Shown here: piece after piece, positions 9,488 through 19,215 of the stretch
Position numbering within the stretch: position 1 is the first letter of the stretch
Layout of the letters: every line of letters begins with the position of its first letter
Assembly: GCF_008386465.1 (NCBI RefSeq)
Contig: NZ_VUOD01000005.1
Location: 62,001 to 126,000, forward strand
Source of the DNA: Arenimonas fontis
GTDB lineage: Bacteria; Pseudomonadota; Gammaproteobacteria; Xanthomonadales; Xanthomonadaceae
Reading direction: 5' to 3'
DNA length: 64,000 bases
The notes under the pieces: model-generated
Seen by the model: the letters and a program-made list of their open reading frames with translations, nothing else
Databases searched by the model: none
Told to the model about the DNA's origin: nothing
Position numbers and translations under genes: made by a program

Positions 9488-10150
9488 ATGGACAGCACTC
9501 CCTGGTACTACGTCGACCGACAACGCAACCGGCATGGACCGGTCACCGCCGAAGCGGTCCGCCAGGCCTACACGGCCGGCATTCTGGACGGCGCCAGCCT
9601 GGTCTGGCGCGAGGGCATGGCCGAATGGACGCCGCTGGGCCAGATCGTGGCCGACCTGGGCCTGGAACGGATACCTCCCAGCGCGGCGCCGCCGCCGGCG
9701 GACATCGGCGCGCCCCGGCGCAGCGGCTGTGCCACCGCCGCCATCGTGGTCGGCGGGGGCGGCGTATTTCTGGTGATCGTGCTGGCTATCCTGGCCGCCA
9801 TCGCCCTGCCCGCCTATCAGGACTACCTGGGGCGGGCGGAGCTGAGCCGGATCCTCGCCGAAGCCGCTCCGCTGAAGACCGCGCTGGCCGACTTCAGCGC
9901 CAATACCGATCGCTGCCCGCGCGGTCTGGACGAGCTGGGCCTGGAAGACCTGACCATCGCCGGCGTGGACGAGATCGCGGTCGGCGCCTTCGATGACGGC
10001 CGCTGTGCCATCGAGCTGCACTTGGGCGAGGTGGACAAAGTGCGCGACTCGACCGGCCAGCGCCTCTGGCTGAGCCTGGAGAACGACGGCGGCTTCGGCT
10101 GCAGCGGCGACGAGGCGCTGTTCCGCTACCTGCCCCAAAGCTGCCGCTGA
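9488..10150 (+). CDS. GYF_2 (DUF4339) domain protein fused to a pilin-like transmembrane module
   Basis: Protein of 220 residues, starting 7 nt after smg. Residues 1-55 are a GYF_2/DUF4339 domain (WYYVDRQRNRHGPVTAEAV, then LVWREGMAEWTPLGQI), a peptide-binding fold. After a Pro/Ala linker, residues 83-108 form one membrane helix ending ILAAIALPAYQDYLGRAELS, which closely resembles the N-terminal helix of type IV pilins. A soluble part (120-220) follows, with four cysteines near 143, 173, 205 and 219 that could form two disulfides as in pilins. The normal prepilin cleavage site and Glu5 are absent, so assembly into pili is doubtful. Topology inferred: GYF domain in the cytoplasm, pilin-like head outside. 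Function unknown. Confidence 0.85.
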   Translation: MDSTPWYYVDRQRNRHGPVTAEAVRQAYTAGILDGASLVWREGMAEWTPLGQIVADLGLERIPPSAAPPPADIGAPRRSGCATAAIVVGGGGVFLVIVLAILAAIALPAYQDYLGRAELSRILAEAAPLKTALADFSANTDRCPRGLDELGLEDLTIAGVDEIAVGAFDDGRCAIELHLGEVDKVRDSTGQRLWLSLENDGGFGCSGDEALFRYLPQSCR

Positions 10151-10209
10151 GCCCCTGCCCGGCCTCGCTCCCGGACCCTGCCCCGGGAGGACCCCGGCCA
10201 GGCCCTTGC

Positions 10210-10240
10210 TTGACAGGCTCGGTCGGGCTGGGGCCTTAAT
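10210..10240 (+). promoter_or_regulatory. putative topA promoter
   Basis: An exact TTGACA is at 10210-10215; CTTAAT at 10235-10240 is the best -10, with a long 19-nt spacer. The local AT-rich patch (TTAATGAAATAA) stands out in GC-rich DNA, about 80 nt before the topA ATG. Consensus match only. Confidence 0.4.
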
Positions 10241-10321
10241 GAAATAAACCCCGGCCCGCGTCCCCCCGCGGGCCGCGTCATCTCGGCGCCCCCGCGCGGG
10301 CCGCCCTGGAGCTTCCCCGGC

Positions 10322-12862
10322 ATGGCCAAGAACCTGCTCATCGTCGAGTCGCCCGCCAAGGCCAAGACGATCAACAAGTACCTCGGCAAGGACTTCCAGG
10401 TCCTGGCCTCGTACGGCCACGTCCGCGACCTGGTGCCCAAGGAAGGCGCCGTGGATCCGGACGACGGCTTCGCCATGCGCTACGAGCTGATCGACAAGAA
10501 CGAGCGGCACGTGGACGCCATCGCCAAGGCCGCCAGGGGCGCCGAGGCCATCTGGCTGGCCACCGACCCGGACCGCGAAGGCGAGGCCATCAGCTGGCAC
10601 ATCTCCGAGATACTCAAGGAGCGCGGCCTGCTCGAGGGCAAGGCCCTGCACCGGGTGGTGTTCACCGAGATCACCCCGCGGGCCATCCGCGAGGCCCTGC
10701 AGCACCCGCGCCAGGTCGCCTCCGACCTGGTGGACGCGCAGCAGGCCCGCCGCGCCCTCGACTACTTGGTCGGCTTCAACCTCTCGCCGGTGCTGTGGCG
10801 CAAGGTGCAGCGCGGCCTGTCGGCCGGGCGGGTGCAGTCGCCGGCCCTGCGCCTGATCGTCGAGCGCGAGGAAGAGATCGAGGCCTTCGTGCCGCGCGAG
10901 TACTGGAGCGTCGAGGCCGAGCTCAACCATCCGCAGCAGGCCTTCACCGCCCGCCTGGTCAAGCTGGACGGGCAGAAGTTCGAGCAGTTCACCCTGACCG
11001 ACCGCGCCTCGGCCGAAGCCGCGCGTGAACGCCTGGTCAAGGCCGCCGGAAGTGCTCTGCGGGTGACCGACGTCTCCAGCAAGGAGCGCAAGCGCCGGCC
11101 GGCGCCGCCCTTCATCACCTCCACTCTGCAGCAGGAGGCGGCGCGCAAGCTCGGCTTCTCCACCTCCCGCACCATGCGGGTGGCGCAGAAGCTTTACGAG
11201 GGTGTGGCCCTGGGCGAGGAAGGCACGGTCGGCCTGATCACCTACATGCGTACCGACTCGGTGAACCTGGCCGAAGATGCCGTGCGCGAGATCCGCGACG
11301 TGATCGCCCGCGACTTCGGCACCGGTGCCGTGCCGGACCGTCCCAACGTCTACCGTTCCAAGTCCAAGAACGCCCAGGAAGCGCATGAGGCGATCCGCCC
11401 GACCTCGGCCCTGCGCACCCCGGCCCAGGTGGCGCGTCATCTGGACGACGACGGCCGCCGCCTGTACGAGCTGATCTGGAAACGCACCATCGCCTCGCAG
11501 ATGGTGCCGGCCACGCTCAACACCGTGTCGGTGGAACTGGCCGCCGGCAGCGAGCACGCCTTCCGTGCCAGCGGCACCACCGTGGTGGATCCGGGTTTCC
11601 TGGCGGTGTACGAGGAAGGCAAGGACGTCCGCGGCGCCGAGGACGAGGATGAAGGCCGCAAGCTGCCGCCGATGCGGCCGGGCCAGGACGTGCCGCTGAC
11701 CAGCATCCACACCGACCAGCATTTCACCGAACCGCCGCCGCGCTATTCCGAGGCCTCGCTGGTGAAGGCGCTGGAGGAATACGGCATCGGCCGCCCCTCC
11801 ACCTACGCCAGCATCATCCAGGTGCTGCAGGCGCGCGAGTACGTCTACCTGGACAACCGCCGGTTCCGGCCCAGCGACGTCGGCCGCGCGGTCGCCAACT
11901 TCCTGTCGGCGCATTTCAGCCGCTACGTGGACTACGACTTCACCGCCCGGCTCGAGGACGAGCTTGATGCAGTCGCCCGCGGCGAAGAGGCCTGGGTGCC
12001 ACTGATGGAGCAGTTCTGGAAGGAGTTCAAGGCCACCGTGGACGAGAAGAGCGAGTCGGTGGACCGCTCCGAGGCCACCGGCGCGCGCCTGCTCGGGACC
12101 GATCCCAAGAGCGGCAAGCCCGTCTCCGTGCGCCTGGGCCGCTACGGGCCTTATGTGCAGATCGGCAGCGCCGAGGACGAGGACAAGCCGAAGTTCGCCT
12201 CGCTGCGCCCGGGCACCAGCATGCACACCATCACCCTCGAGGAAGCGCTGCCGCTGTTCGACCTGCCGCGCACGCTCGGCGAACTGGACGGCGAGAAGGT
12301 AACGGTGGCGGTCGGTCGCTTCGGGCCCTTCGCCAAGGCCGGCGACACCTACGCCTCGCTGGGCAAGGAAGACGACCCGTACACCATCACCTACGAGCGC
12401 GCGGTCGAACTGATCAAGGCCAAGCGCGAGCTGGTCGCCAACCGCATCATCAAGAGCTTCGAGGGTACCGGCATCCAGGTGCTCAACGGCCGTTACGGGC
12501 CCTACATCACCGATGGCGAGCGCAACGGCAAGGTTCCGAAGGACCGCGACCCGGCCAGCCTGAGCCTGACCGAGTGCCAGGCCCTGCTGGCCGAGGGCAA
12601 GCCAGTGCGCAAGGGCCGCTTCGGCCGCAAGGCGGCGGCGAAGGCCGCGACCAGGAAAGCGGCGAAGAAGGACACGACGGCCACGGCAAGCGCCGGGACC
12701 GGTAAGGCCGGCGGGAAGGCGGTGGCGAAGAAAACCACCGCCAAGAAGGGCGCCGCCGGCAAGGCGCCCGCCAGGAAGGCGGCTGCGAAGAAGGCCGCGC
12801 CGAAGAAAGCGGCGACGAAGAAAGCCACGGCGACCAAGGCGGCCTCCCGCAAGACTACCTGA
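10322..12862 (+). CDS. topA: DNA topoisomerase I (type IA)
   Basis: Protein of 846 residues relaxing negative supercoils. The Toprim domain begins KNLLIVESPAKAKTINKYLG, with the acidic triad in ATDPDREGEAISWH. The catalytic tyrosine is Y308 in GLITYMRTDSVNLAE. The C-terminal part carries three short repeats of the Toprim_Crpt type (GRYGPYVQIG, VGRFGPFAKAG, NGRYGPYITDGE) in place of the Cys4 zinc fingers of E. coli TopA; I see no CxxC pairs. The last 80 residues are a Lys/Ala-rich tail (KKAAPKKAATKKATATKAA) resembling histone H1, likely unspecific DNA binding. Confident. Confidence 0.97.
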   Translation: MAKNLLIVESPAKAKTINKYLGKDFQVLASYGHVRDLVPKEGAVDPDDGFAMRYELIDKNERHVDAIAKAARGAEAIWLATDPDREGEAISWHISEILKERGLLEGKALHRVVFTEITPRAIREALQHPRQVASDLVDAQQARRALDYLVGFNLSPVLWRKVQRGLSAGRVQSPALRLIVEREEEIEAFVPREYWSVEAELNHPQQAFTARLVKLDGQKFEQFTLTDRASAEAARERLVKAAGSALRVTDVSSKERKRRPAPPFITSTLQQEAARKLGFSTSRTMRVAQKLYEGVALGEEGTVGLITYMRTDSVNLAEDAVREIRDVIARDFGTGAVPDRPNVYRSKSKNAQEAHEAIRPTSALRTPAQVARHLDDDGRRLYELIWKRTIASQMVPATLNTVSVELAAGSEHAFRASGTTVVDPGFLAVYEEGKDVRGAEDEDEGRKLPPMRPGQDVPLTSIHTDQHFTEPPPRYSEASLVKALEEYGIGRPSTYASIIQVLQAREYVYLDNRRFRPSDVGRAVANFLSAHFSRYVDYDFTARLEDELDAVARGEEAWVPLMEQFWKEFKATVDEKSESVDRSEATGARLLGTDPKSGKPVSVRLGRYGPYVQIGSAEDEDKPKFASLRPGTSMHTITLEEALPLFDLPRTLGELDGEKVTVAVGRFGPFAKAGDTYASLGKEDDPYTITYERAVELIKAKRELVANRIIKSFEGTGIQVLNGRYGPYITDGERNGKVPKDRDPASLSLTECQALLAEGKPVRKGRFGRKAAAKAATRKAAKKDTTATASAGTGKAGGKAVAKKTTAKKGAAGKAPARKAAAKKAAPKKAATKKATATKAASRKTT

Positions 12863-12887
12863 GCCGGCGCCGTCGGCTCGGCGACGC

Positions 12888-14468
12888 TCAGCGCCCGGGT
12901 TGGCCGTAGCGTTGGATGCCGCGCCTGGCCTTCTCCTCGGCGACGATCCGGCGTACGTCGGCCAGCAACTCGCCGGCGTCATAGACGATGCCGTCCTTGA
13001 CCACGTAGCGCACGCCGCCGACACGGGTCGGTTCGCCCTCAGGACCCAGGCGGATGTGGCCGGTACCGTACAGCACCTTGAGATTGGCCAGCGGGTTCTC
13101 CGCCACGATCACCAGGTCCGCCAGCTTGCCCGGCTCGACGCTGCCGATGCGGTCGGCCGCGCCTAGTGCTTCGGCGCCCGACAGGGTGGCGGCGCGGATC
13201 ACCTCCAGCGGATGGAAGCCGGCCTCGCGCAGCAACTCCAGCTCCTCGATGGTGCCGAAGCCGTAGGTCTTGTAGATGTAGCCCGAATCGCTGCCGACCG
13301 TGACCCGGCCGCCGCGGTTCTTGTAATCGTTCACGAAGGCCATCCAGCGCCGGTAGTTGTCCTTCCAGTCGGCTTCCTGCTCGCTGCCCCAGTCGAAGAA
13401 GAAGCTGCCGTGGTTGTGCCGGCTGGGCCGGAAGAAGTCCCACAGCGCCGGATGCGTGTATTCGTCGTGCCACTCGGCGGTGCGCGCGCGCATGAAGTCG
13501 CGGGTGGCCTGGTAGATGGTGAAGGTGGGATCGAGGGTGAGGTCCAGGGCCAGCAGTTCGCCGATCACCTGCTCGTAGTGCTCGCTGCCGGGCCCCGCTG
13601 CCTGCGCCCAGAGTCGGCCGGCCTGGTGGAAGCGCTTCTGCTCGTCCATGTAGTTGTAGTCGGCCGGGTACTGCTGCACGCGCTGGTCGTCGAACAGCGC
13701 CTCCGGCAGGCCGTACCAGTGCTCCATGGTGGTCAGGCCCCAGCGCGCGGTGGTCAGCACGTTGACCCGGGCCACGTCCAGCTGGGCATGATGGCAGGCG
13801 CTGCGCATGCCCTGCCTGCGCAGCTCGTCGAAGGCAGCCTCGAGGATGTCCGGGCGGTAGCCGAAGCACTTCATGCCCAGGGCGCCCTTGGCCTTCATCT
13901 CGCGCACCCAGCTGCGGGCCTGCTCCGGCGTGGTCATCGGCGTCTCCCTGCCCATGCCGAAGAAGGCATAGGGAAAGATGCGCGGCGCAGTGATGGTATT
14001 GGCGGCACTGCGGCGTGCCTCCGAGACGCACCAGTCGATGCCGTTGCCGCAGCCCGGATCGCGCACCGTGGTGATTCCGTGCGCCAGCCACAGCTTGTAG
14101 ACGTATTCGGCAGTTACGCCCTGTTCGTCGCCACCGATATGGCCATGCATGTCCACGAAGCCGGGCAGCACGAAGTGGCCCGACAGGTCGAGCTCGTGGC
14201 CGCCGGGCGCCAGGGCCGGGCGCGCCTTCGGGTCGATCTGGGCATCGGCGCTGCCGACGATCTGCACCCGGGCGATGCGATCGCCCTCGATCACGATATC
14301 CACCGGCCCGTAGGCCGGCGCGCCGGTGCCGTTGACCACCGTCACGCCGCGCAGGATCAGCTGCGGCCACGGGCCCTCGCCCTCGTCGCGCGCGGGCGCG
14401 GGCGCAATGGCAGCGCCGGCGGCATCGGTAAACAGCAGGCAAACGGCGAACAGGATCGGGCGGATCAT
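12888..14468 (-). CDS. exported amidohydrolase-family metal-dependent hydrolase
   Basis: Protein of 526 residues with a signal peptide (IRPILFAVCLLFTDAAGAA), so periplasmic or secreted. The amidohydrolase TIM barrel is shown by the HxH metal motif in LPGFVDMHGHIGG (near 95), a candidate bridging Lys in GMKCFGY, further His in SACHHAQLD and TTMEHWYG, and the final Asp in VTVGSDSGY. The C-terminal strand SVEPGKLADLVIVAENPL is typical of imidazolonepropionase/prolidase-like members. The substrate is probably a cyclic amide or peptide but is not determinable. I use the ATG at 14468, which gives the signal peptide. Convergent with topA, 25 nt between the stops. Confidence 0.88.
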   Translation of the reverse strand: MIRPILFAVCLLFTDAAGAAIAPAPARDEGEGPWPQLILRGVTVVNGTGAPAYGPVDIVIEGDRIARVQIVGSADAQIDPKARPALAPGGHELDLSGHFVLPGFVDMHGHIGGDEQGVTAEYVYKLWLAHGITTVRDPGCGNGIDWCVSEARRSAANTITAPRIFPYAFFGMGRETPMTTPEQARSWVREMKAKGALGMKCFGYRPDILEAAFDELRRQGMRSACHHAQLDVARVNVLTTARWGLTTMEHWYGLPEALFDDQRVQQYPADYNYMDEQKRFHQAGRLWAQAAGPGSEHYEQVIGELLALDLTLDPTFTIYQATRDFMRARTAEWHDEYTHPALWDFFRPSRHNHGSFFFDWGSEQEADWKDNYRRWMAFVNDYKNRGGRVTVGSDSGYIYKTYGFGTIEELELLREAGFHPLEVIRAATLSGAEALGAADRIGSVEPGKLADLVIVAENPLANLKVLYGTGHIRLGPEGEPTRVGGVRYVVKDGIVYDAGELLADVRRIVAEEKARRGIQRYGQPGR

Positions 14469-14517
14469 GGCGGTCCCGGAGGTGGCGGATGCAGCGGAGC
14501 CAGCGGACAATGCCGGC

Positions 14518-15090
14518 ATGCGCTCGCCGGCCTGGTCAAGCTTAGCGGTTCTGCTGCTGCTCGTCGGCCCGGCCGGCGCGACCGGGGAGATCACCGTCTG
14601 GCGCTGCACCGACGCCGGCGGCAGGGTCACCCTTCAGGATCAACCCTGCCCGGCCGGCCAGGCCGCCGATGCCAGGCAGATGGTCCGGCCGCAGGATCCG
14701 CCGCCGCGGCCGCCAGCGCCGCAGCCGCCCCCGGCACCTGCCCCGCAGCCGCCCCCGGAAGAACCCTATTACGCCTGGGCACCGCCGCCGATCTACCAGT
14801 GCACCGACTTCGACGGGGCCGTGCGCTACAGCGAGGACTACGACCCCAACTACCGCTGCGTACCGCTGGCGGTGCTGGGCTACGACGTGGCCGGCACACC
14901 CGCCGCCGGCGCCTGCCGCTGGGTGCGCGAATCCTGCCTGCGTCTGGACGACGAGGCCGCCTGCGCCCAGTTCAAGGCCAAGCTCAAGCAGGCCCGCTCG
15001 GACGCCCTGCATGCCTTCAGCGACACCGCCGCCTACCGCCGCTCCGAGGTGGAGCGCTTGCAGCGCATCGTCAACGAAAGCTGCCGCTGA
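14518..15090 (+). CDS. exported DUF4124-like cysteine-containing protein
   Basis: Protein of 190 residues. A signal peptide (AWSSLAVLLLLVGPAGATG) is followed by a DUF4124-like unit, ITVWRCTDAGGRVTLQDQPC, with two Cys, then a Pro-rich linker (residues 65-90), a second similar unit YQCTDFDGAVRYSEDYDPNY and a helical C-terminus with further cysteines (CRWVRESC, AAC, ESC). Such proteins are periplasmic and their role is unknown. It is divergent from the amidohydrolase gene, with 49 nt between the starts. Start chosen by the signal peptide. Confidence 0.8.
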   Translation: MRSPAWSSLAVLLLLVGPAGATGEITVWRCTDAGGRVTLQDQPCPAGQAADARQMVRPQDPPPRPPAPQPPPAPAPQPPPEEPYYAWAPPPIYQCTDFDGAVRYSEDYDPNYRCVPLAVLGYDVAGTPAAGACRWVRESCLRLDDEAACAQFKAKLKQARSDALHAFSDTAAYRRSEVERLQRIVNESCR

Positions 15091-15097
15091 ACGCGAC

Positions 15098-15874
15098 TCA
15101 GAAGCCGTAGTGCAGGAACCCGCCGTCCACGCCGATGCATTCGCCGGTGATATAGCTGGCCGCGGGCAGGCAAAGGAAAGCGACGGCCGCCGCCACTTCC
15201 TCCGGTTCCCCGACCCGGCCCATCGGCGTGCGGTCCAGCACCTCGTCCAGGTAATCCGGATCGGCCAGCTTGGCCGAGGTGCGCCGGGTGCGGATGTACC
15301 AGGGCGCCACCGCGTTCACCCGCACGCCGTCCTCGGCCCACTCGCAGGCAAGATTTCTCGTCAGCTGGTGCAGGCCGGCCTTGCTCATGCCGTAGGGCGC
15401 GCCCGTGCGGACATGGGTGAGCCCGGACACCGAGCCGACGTTGACGATGCTGGAGCTGGCGTGCTGGCACAGCAGCGGGTAGGCGAAGCGGCTCAACTCC
15501 CAGGCCGAGAACAGGTTGGTCTCGAAGATCTGCCGCCACTCTTCCTCGTCGTAGTCCACTGCGGCACGGCTGGCATTGGTGCCGGCATTGTTAACCAGTA
15601 CCTGCAGGCCGGTACCCAGGTCCTCGACCCAGTCCATCACCTCGCGCCGCTGTTCCGGGTCGGCCACATCGGCGGCAAAGGCACGCAGCTCCGCGTCCGG
15701 AAACTCGTCTTCCAGCTCCTGCCGGGCCTGCTCCAGCAGGCCCTCGTCGCGGGCCACCATCAGCACGTCGGCCCCCAGGCCGGCCAGCTCGGCGACGATG
15801 GCGCGGCCGATGCCGGCGCTGGCGCCGGTCACCAGCGCCACCTGTCCGTCCAGACGCCAGCGCCCCCGCTGCAT
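15098..15874 (-). CDS. SDR family oxidoreductase (tropinone reductase-like)
   Basis: Protein of 258 residues, a classical short-chain dehydrogenase. It shows TGASAGIG cofactor binding at 16-23, NNAGTNAS, the catalytic Ser in IVNVGSVSG and the Tyr-Lys pair in YGMSKAG. NAPWY.. and the C-terminal [10 protein letters not shown] complete the fold. The substrate is unknown; the closest look is to SDRs annotated as tropinone reductase-like. Its start overlaps the sppA stop by one base (TGATG), so it is probably translated with sppA. Confidence 0.9.
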   Translation of the reverse strand: MQRGRWRLDGQVALVTGASAGIGRAIVAELAGLGADVLMVARDEGLLEQARQELEDEFPDAELRAFAADVADPEQRREVMDWVEDLGTGLQVLVNNAGTNASRAAVDYDEEEWRQIFETNLFSAWELSRFAYPLLCQHASSSIVNVGSVSGLTHVRTGAPYGMSKAGLHQLTRNLACEWAEDGVRVNAVAPWYIRTRRTSAKLADPDYLDEVLDRTPMGRVGEPEEVAAAVAFLCLPAASYITGECIGVDGGFLHYGF

Positions 15875-17739
15875 CAGTAGTCACAGAAGCAGTGGGCCAC
15901 GGCCTGGAAGGGCGTGCGGCCGTCGCGGTCGAGCCAGGCCAGGCCGCGCTCCACCCGCTTCAGGGTCTGCCCGTCCAGCATCAGTGGTGCGGCCGGAGCC
16001 AGCCAGCGCAGCATGGCCTGGCCGTGGGCGCTGCCGCCCATGTTGACGATGAACTGCTCCAGCGGCGACAGCGGCCGTTCGACGTAGCTCACGCCGTACT
16101 TGCCCTCTTCCAGGTTCGCACGCCTGGCCGCCTCGGCCAGTGCCGCCTCCAGGCCGCCCAGCTCGTCCACCAGGCCACGTTCCCTGGCCTGGGCACCGGT
16201 CCAGACCCGGCCGCGGGCATGCACGTCTATCTGCTCGGGCGTGCTGCCGCGGGCAGCGGCCACCTTGCCGGTGAAATCGCGATAGCCCTTGTCGATGACC
16301 GCCTGGATGATGCGGCCCACCCCCGGGTCGAGCGGGCGGGTCGGATCGAAGGCGCCGGCCAGCGGCGTGGTGCCGACGCCGTCGGTGTTGATGCCCAGCT
16401 TGTCCATCACCCGCGGCACGCTCATCCACAGGCCGAAGATGCCGATCGAGCCGGTGATGGTGTTCTCGTCGGCATAGATCCGGTCGGCATTCATCGAGAT
16501 CCAGTAACCGCCCGAGGCGGCCACGTTGCCCATGGAGACCACCACCGGCTTGCCGGCCGCCTTGGTCAGCTCGACCTCACGGCGGATCTGTTCGGACGGA
16601 TAGACGGCGCCGCCGGGCGAATCCACCCGCAGCACCACCGCCTTCACGTTCTCGTCCTCGCGGGCCTGGCGCAGCAGGTCCGAGGTGGAGTCGCCGCCGA
16701 CCGTGCCCGGTGCCTGCTGGCCGTAAGTGATCTCGCCCTGGGCCACCACCACCGCGACCTGCGGCCGGCTGTCCACCAGCTTCTTCGCCGTCTGCTGGGC
16801 GAGATAGGGCCGCAGGGCGACCTGGCGGAAGCTGTGCTCCTCCTCGTCCAGGGCGCCGCGCTCGATCATCATCTGCTCGAACTCGGCCGCGGTCTTCAGG
16901 CCGTCCACCAGGCCGGCCTGCAGGGCCAGCGCGGCCAGGTCGCCCTCGGCCGCCTGCACGCGTGCCGGCAGGTCCTCGACCAGGCCCTGCAGTTGCGCCA
17001 CCTCGAGCTTGCGTGCCTGGGCAATGTCGGCCAGGAATCGCTGCCAGATGTCGCTCATCCAGAACAGGTCGGCCTCGCGCGCCTCCGGCGAGGCGGCATC
17101 GAGCACGTACGGCTCGGCGGCGGACTTGTATTCGCCCACCTTGAACAGGTGCACGTCCACGCCCAGCTTGTCCTGCAGGCCTTCACGGTAATACAGCCGG
17201 TAGCGTGCCAGGCCCTCGAGGAAGACCATGCCCATCGGATCCAGGTAAACCTCGTCGGCCTGGGCCGCCAGGTAGTACTGCTTCTGGTCCATCTCCGAGC
17301 CCCAGGCCACGACCTGCTTGCCGCTGGCGCGGAACTCGCGCAGGGCGGCGGCGACGTCGCGGATGGCGGCATAGCCGGCGCTGCTGAAGCCCTCGGTGTT
17401 GATCACGATGCGCTCGATGCGCTTGTCGTCCTTCGCCGCCTCGATGGCGGCCAGCACGTCACGCAGCTGCACCTCGGGCCGGCCCCGGCCCATGGCCTGG
17501 TTGAGCACCCGGTCCACCGGGTGGGCGCCGTACTGCTCCACCAGCGCCGCACTGAGGTCCAGCACCAGCGCCGAGCGGTCGGCGAGGGGCTTGACGCCGG
17601 AGCGGGTGAACATGAACACCAGCAACAGCGCCAGCAGCAGCAGGAAGATCAGGTTGAAGACCAGCCGCCGGGTGAAGTCGATCAGGTTCCAGGTGCCGAC
17701 CAGCACGCGGCGGATCGGGCCGGGTTTGGCCTGTGCCAT
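15874..17739 (-). CDS. sppA: signal peptide peptidase SppA, 67-kDa type
   Basis: Protein of 621 residues, inner-membrane protease that digests cleaved signal peptides. One membrane helix ([18 protein letters not shown], 28-46) anchors two tandem S49 domains. The general-base Lys is in [14 protein letters not shown] and the nucleophile Ser in [12 protein letters not shown] in the second domain, as in E. coli SppA. TGSIGIFG follows. A good AAGGAG Shine-Dalgarno precedes the ATG at 17739. The SDR gene is coupled downstream. Confident. Confidence 0.96.
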   Translation of the reverse strand: MAQAKPGPIRRVLVGTWNLIDFTRRLVFNLIFLLLLALLLVFMFTRSGVKPLADRSALVLDLSAALVEQYGAHPVDRVLNQAMGRGRPEVQLRDVLAAIEAAKDDKRIERIVINTEGFSSAGYAAIRDVAAALREFRASGKQVVAWGSEMDQKQYYLAAQADEVYLDPMGMVFLEGLARYRLYYREGLQDKLGVDVHLFKVGEYKSAAEPYVLDAASPEAREADLFWMSDIWQRFLADIAQARKLEVAQLQGLVEDLPARVQAAEGDLAALALQAGLVDGLKTAAEFEQMMIERGALDEEEHSFRQVALRPYLAQQTAKKLVDSRPQVAVVVAQGEITYGQQAPGTVGGDSTSDLLRQAREDENVKAVVLRVDSPGGAVYPSEQIRREVELTKAAGKPVVVSMGNVAASGGYWISMNADRIYADENTITGSIGIFGLWMSVPRVMDKLGINTDGVGTTPLAGAFDPTRPLDPGVGRIIQAVIDKGYRDFTGKVAAARGSTPEQIDVHARGRVWTGAQARERGLVDELGGLEAALAEAARRANLEEGKYGVSYVERPLSPLEQFIVNMGGSAHGQAMLRWLAPAAPLMLDGQTLKRVERGLAWLDRDGRTPFQAVAHCFCDY

Positions 17740-17805
17740 GGGGAAACTCCTTGGATTGCAGACCCCAGCATACCCAAGCCGGCGCCCGGGCGAGTGGCCC
17801 TCAGG

Positions 17806-19158
17806 TCATGCCGGCGGGCGCAAGGGGCGATAGGCCATGCGCCAGAACCGCCAGCCGAGCAGGACCGCGGCGGCCGATAGGCCGACGATCAGCCCCGTCC
17901 ACAGCCCCGGCGCGCCGCGGCCCTGGCTCAGGCCCAGCCAGGCCCCCAGCGGCAGACCCAGGCCCCAGTAGGCCAGCACGGTGATGACCATCGGGATGCG
18001 GGTGTCCTTCAGGCCGCGCAGGGCGCCGGCCGACAGGGCCTGGAACCCGTCCGGGTACTGGAACACCGCCGCATAGGCCATCAACAGCGCGGCCAGGGAC
18101 ACCACCGCCGGATCCGGCGACACCAGGCCGGCCAGCCAGGCCCCGCCGGCCAGCAGCAGGATCGCCGACAGCGTCTGCGCCAGCATGGCGAGGGAGTAGC
18201 CCGCCGCCGCCGACCAGCGCAGGCCGGACGCATCGCCGGCGCCGACCGCGTGCCCGACCCGCACCGTGGTGGCCATCGCCACGCCCAGCGGTACCATGAA
18301 GCACAAGGAAGCGGCCAGGATGGCGATCTGGTGCGCCGCCATAGGCGTGGTGCCCAGCGTGCCGATGATCAGGGCGGTGGCCACGAACAGGCTGCCCTCC
18401 ATGAACACCGATACGCCCATCGGCAGGCCCAGGGCCAGCAGGGCGCGGATCGGCGGCCAGCGCGGCCGGTCGAAACGCTCGAACAGCCGGAGGTCGGCGA
18501 AACGCGGCGCCCGCCACAGGTACAGGCCCAGTCCCAAGGCCTGCAGGCTGAGCACACCGGCGACGGCATACCCCAGGCCGGCCGCGCCCAGCCCGGCGCC
18601 GAACATCAGCAGGTATCCCAGCGGCACCAGCAGCCCCAGCCCGCTCAGCCCCGCCACCATCGAGGGCAGGGTCCAGGCCACGCCCTCGCTGAGGTTCCTC
18701 AGGCAGAAGTACAGGGCCAGGCCGGGGGCGCCCCAGCTGATGGCCCGCAGGAAGGCCTCGGCTTCCGGCCGCGCCTCCTCGGTGATGCCCATGGGGCCCA
18801 GCGCCAACGCGCCCAGCCGCACCACCACGATCAGGCCCAGGCCCAAGGCCAGGGCCAGCCACAGCGCCTGCCGGAACACTGCGCCGATCTCGGCCCGGCG
18901 CCGGGCACCATTGAGCTGCGACACCGTCGGCGGCACCGCCATCAGCACACCGATGCTGACCAGGATCACCACCGACCAGACCGCGCTGCCGACCCCCACC
19001 GCAGCCAGGGTGGTCGGCCCATACCGGCCGGCCAGCACCGTGTCCACGATGTTCATGGCCATGGAGGACATCTGGCTGAGCACCAGCGGCATGGCCAGCA
19101 CCAGGCTGACGCGCATCTCTCGCAGCAGGCGCGCGGCGCGGGATTCGGGAGGGCTCAT
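17806..19158 (-). CDS. MATE-family multidrug efflux transporter (NorM-like)
   Basis: Protein of 450 residues with about 12 membrane helices in two homologous halves. The first half opens with LAMPLVLSQMSSMAMNIVDT, the MATE N-terminal signature, and the second has LGLPMGVSVFMEGSLF and AAHQIAI. These transporters export cationic drugs in exchange for Na+ or H+. The gene is divergent from the DUF3667 gene, 57 nt apart, with a TATATT at 19185-19190 in the gap. Substrate specificity unknown. Confidence 0.93.
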   Translation of the reverse strand: MSPPESRAARLLREMRVSLVLAMPLVLSQMSSMAMNIVDTVLAGRYGPTTLAAVGVGSAVWSVVILVSIGVLMAVPPTVSQLNGARRRAEIGAVFRQALWLALALGLGLIVVVRLGALALGPMGITEEARPEAEAFLRAISWGAPGLALYFCLRNLSEGVAWTLPSMVAGLSGLGLLVPLGYLLMFGAGLGAAGLGYAVAGVLSLQALGLGLYLWRAPRFADLRLFERFDRPRWPPIRALLALGLPMGVSVFMEGSLFVATALIIGTLGTTPMAAHQIAILAASLCFMVPLGVAMATTVRVGHAVGAGDASGLRWSAAAGYSLAMLAQTLSAILLLAGGAWLAGLVSPDPAVVSLAALLMAYAAVFQYPDGFQALSAGALRGLKDTRIPMVITVLAYWGLGLPLGAWLGLSQGRGAPGLWTGLIVGLSAAAVLLGWRFWRMAYRPLRPPA

Positions 19159-19215
19159 GGCGGCTTGAAGGCTCGGCGGCCGGCTATATTAGCCGCAGCC
19201 GGAAGGGGAACCACG

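Noticed and set aside
9401-13024. 1207-codon minus-strand frame opposite topA
   Set aside because: Composition is that of a shadow frame. topA on the plus strand has full motifs over its whole length.
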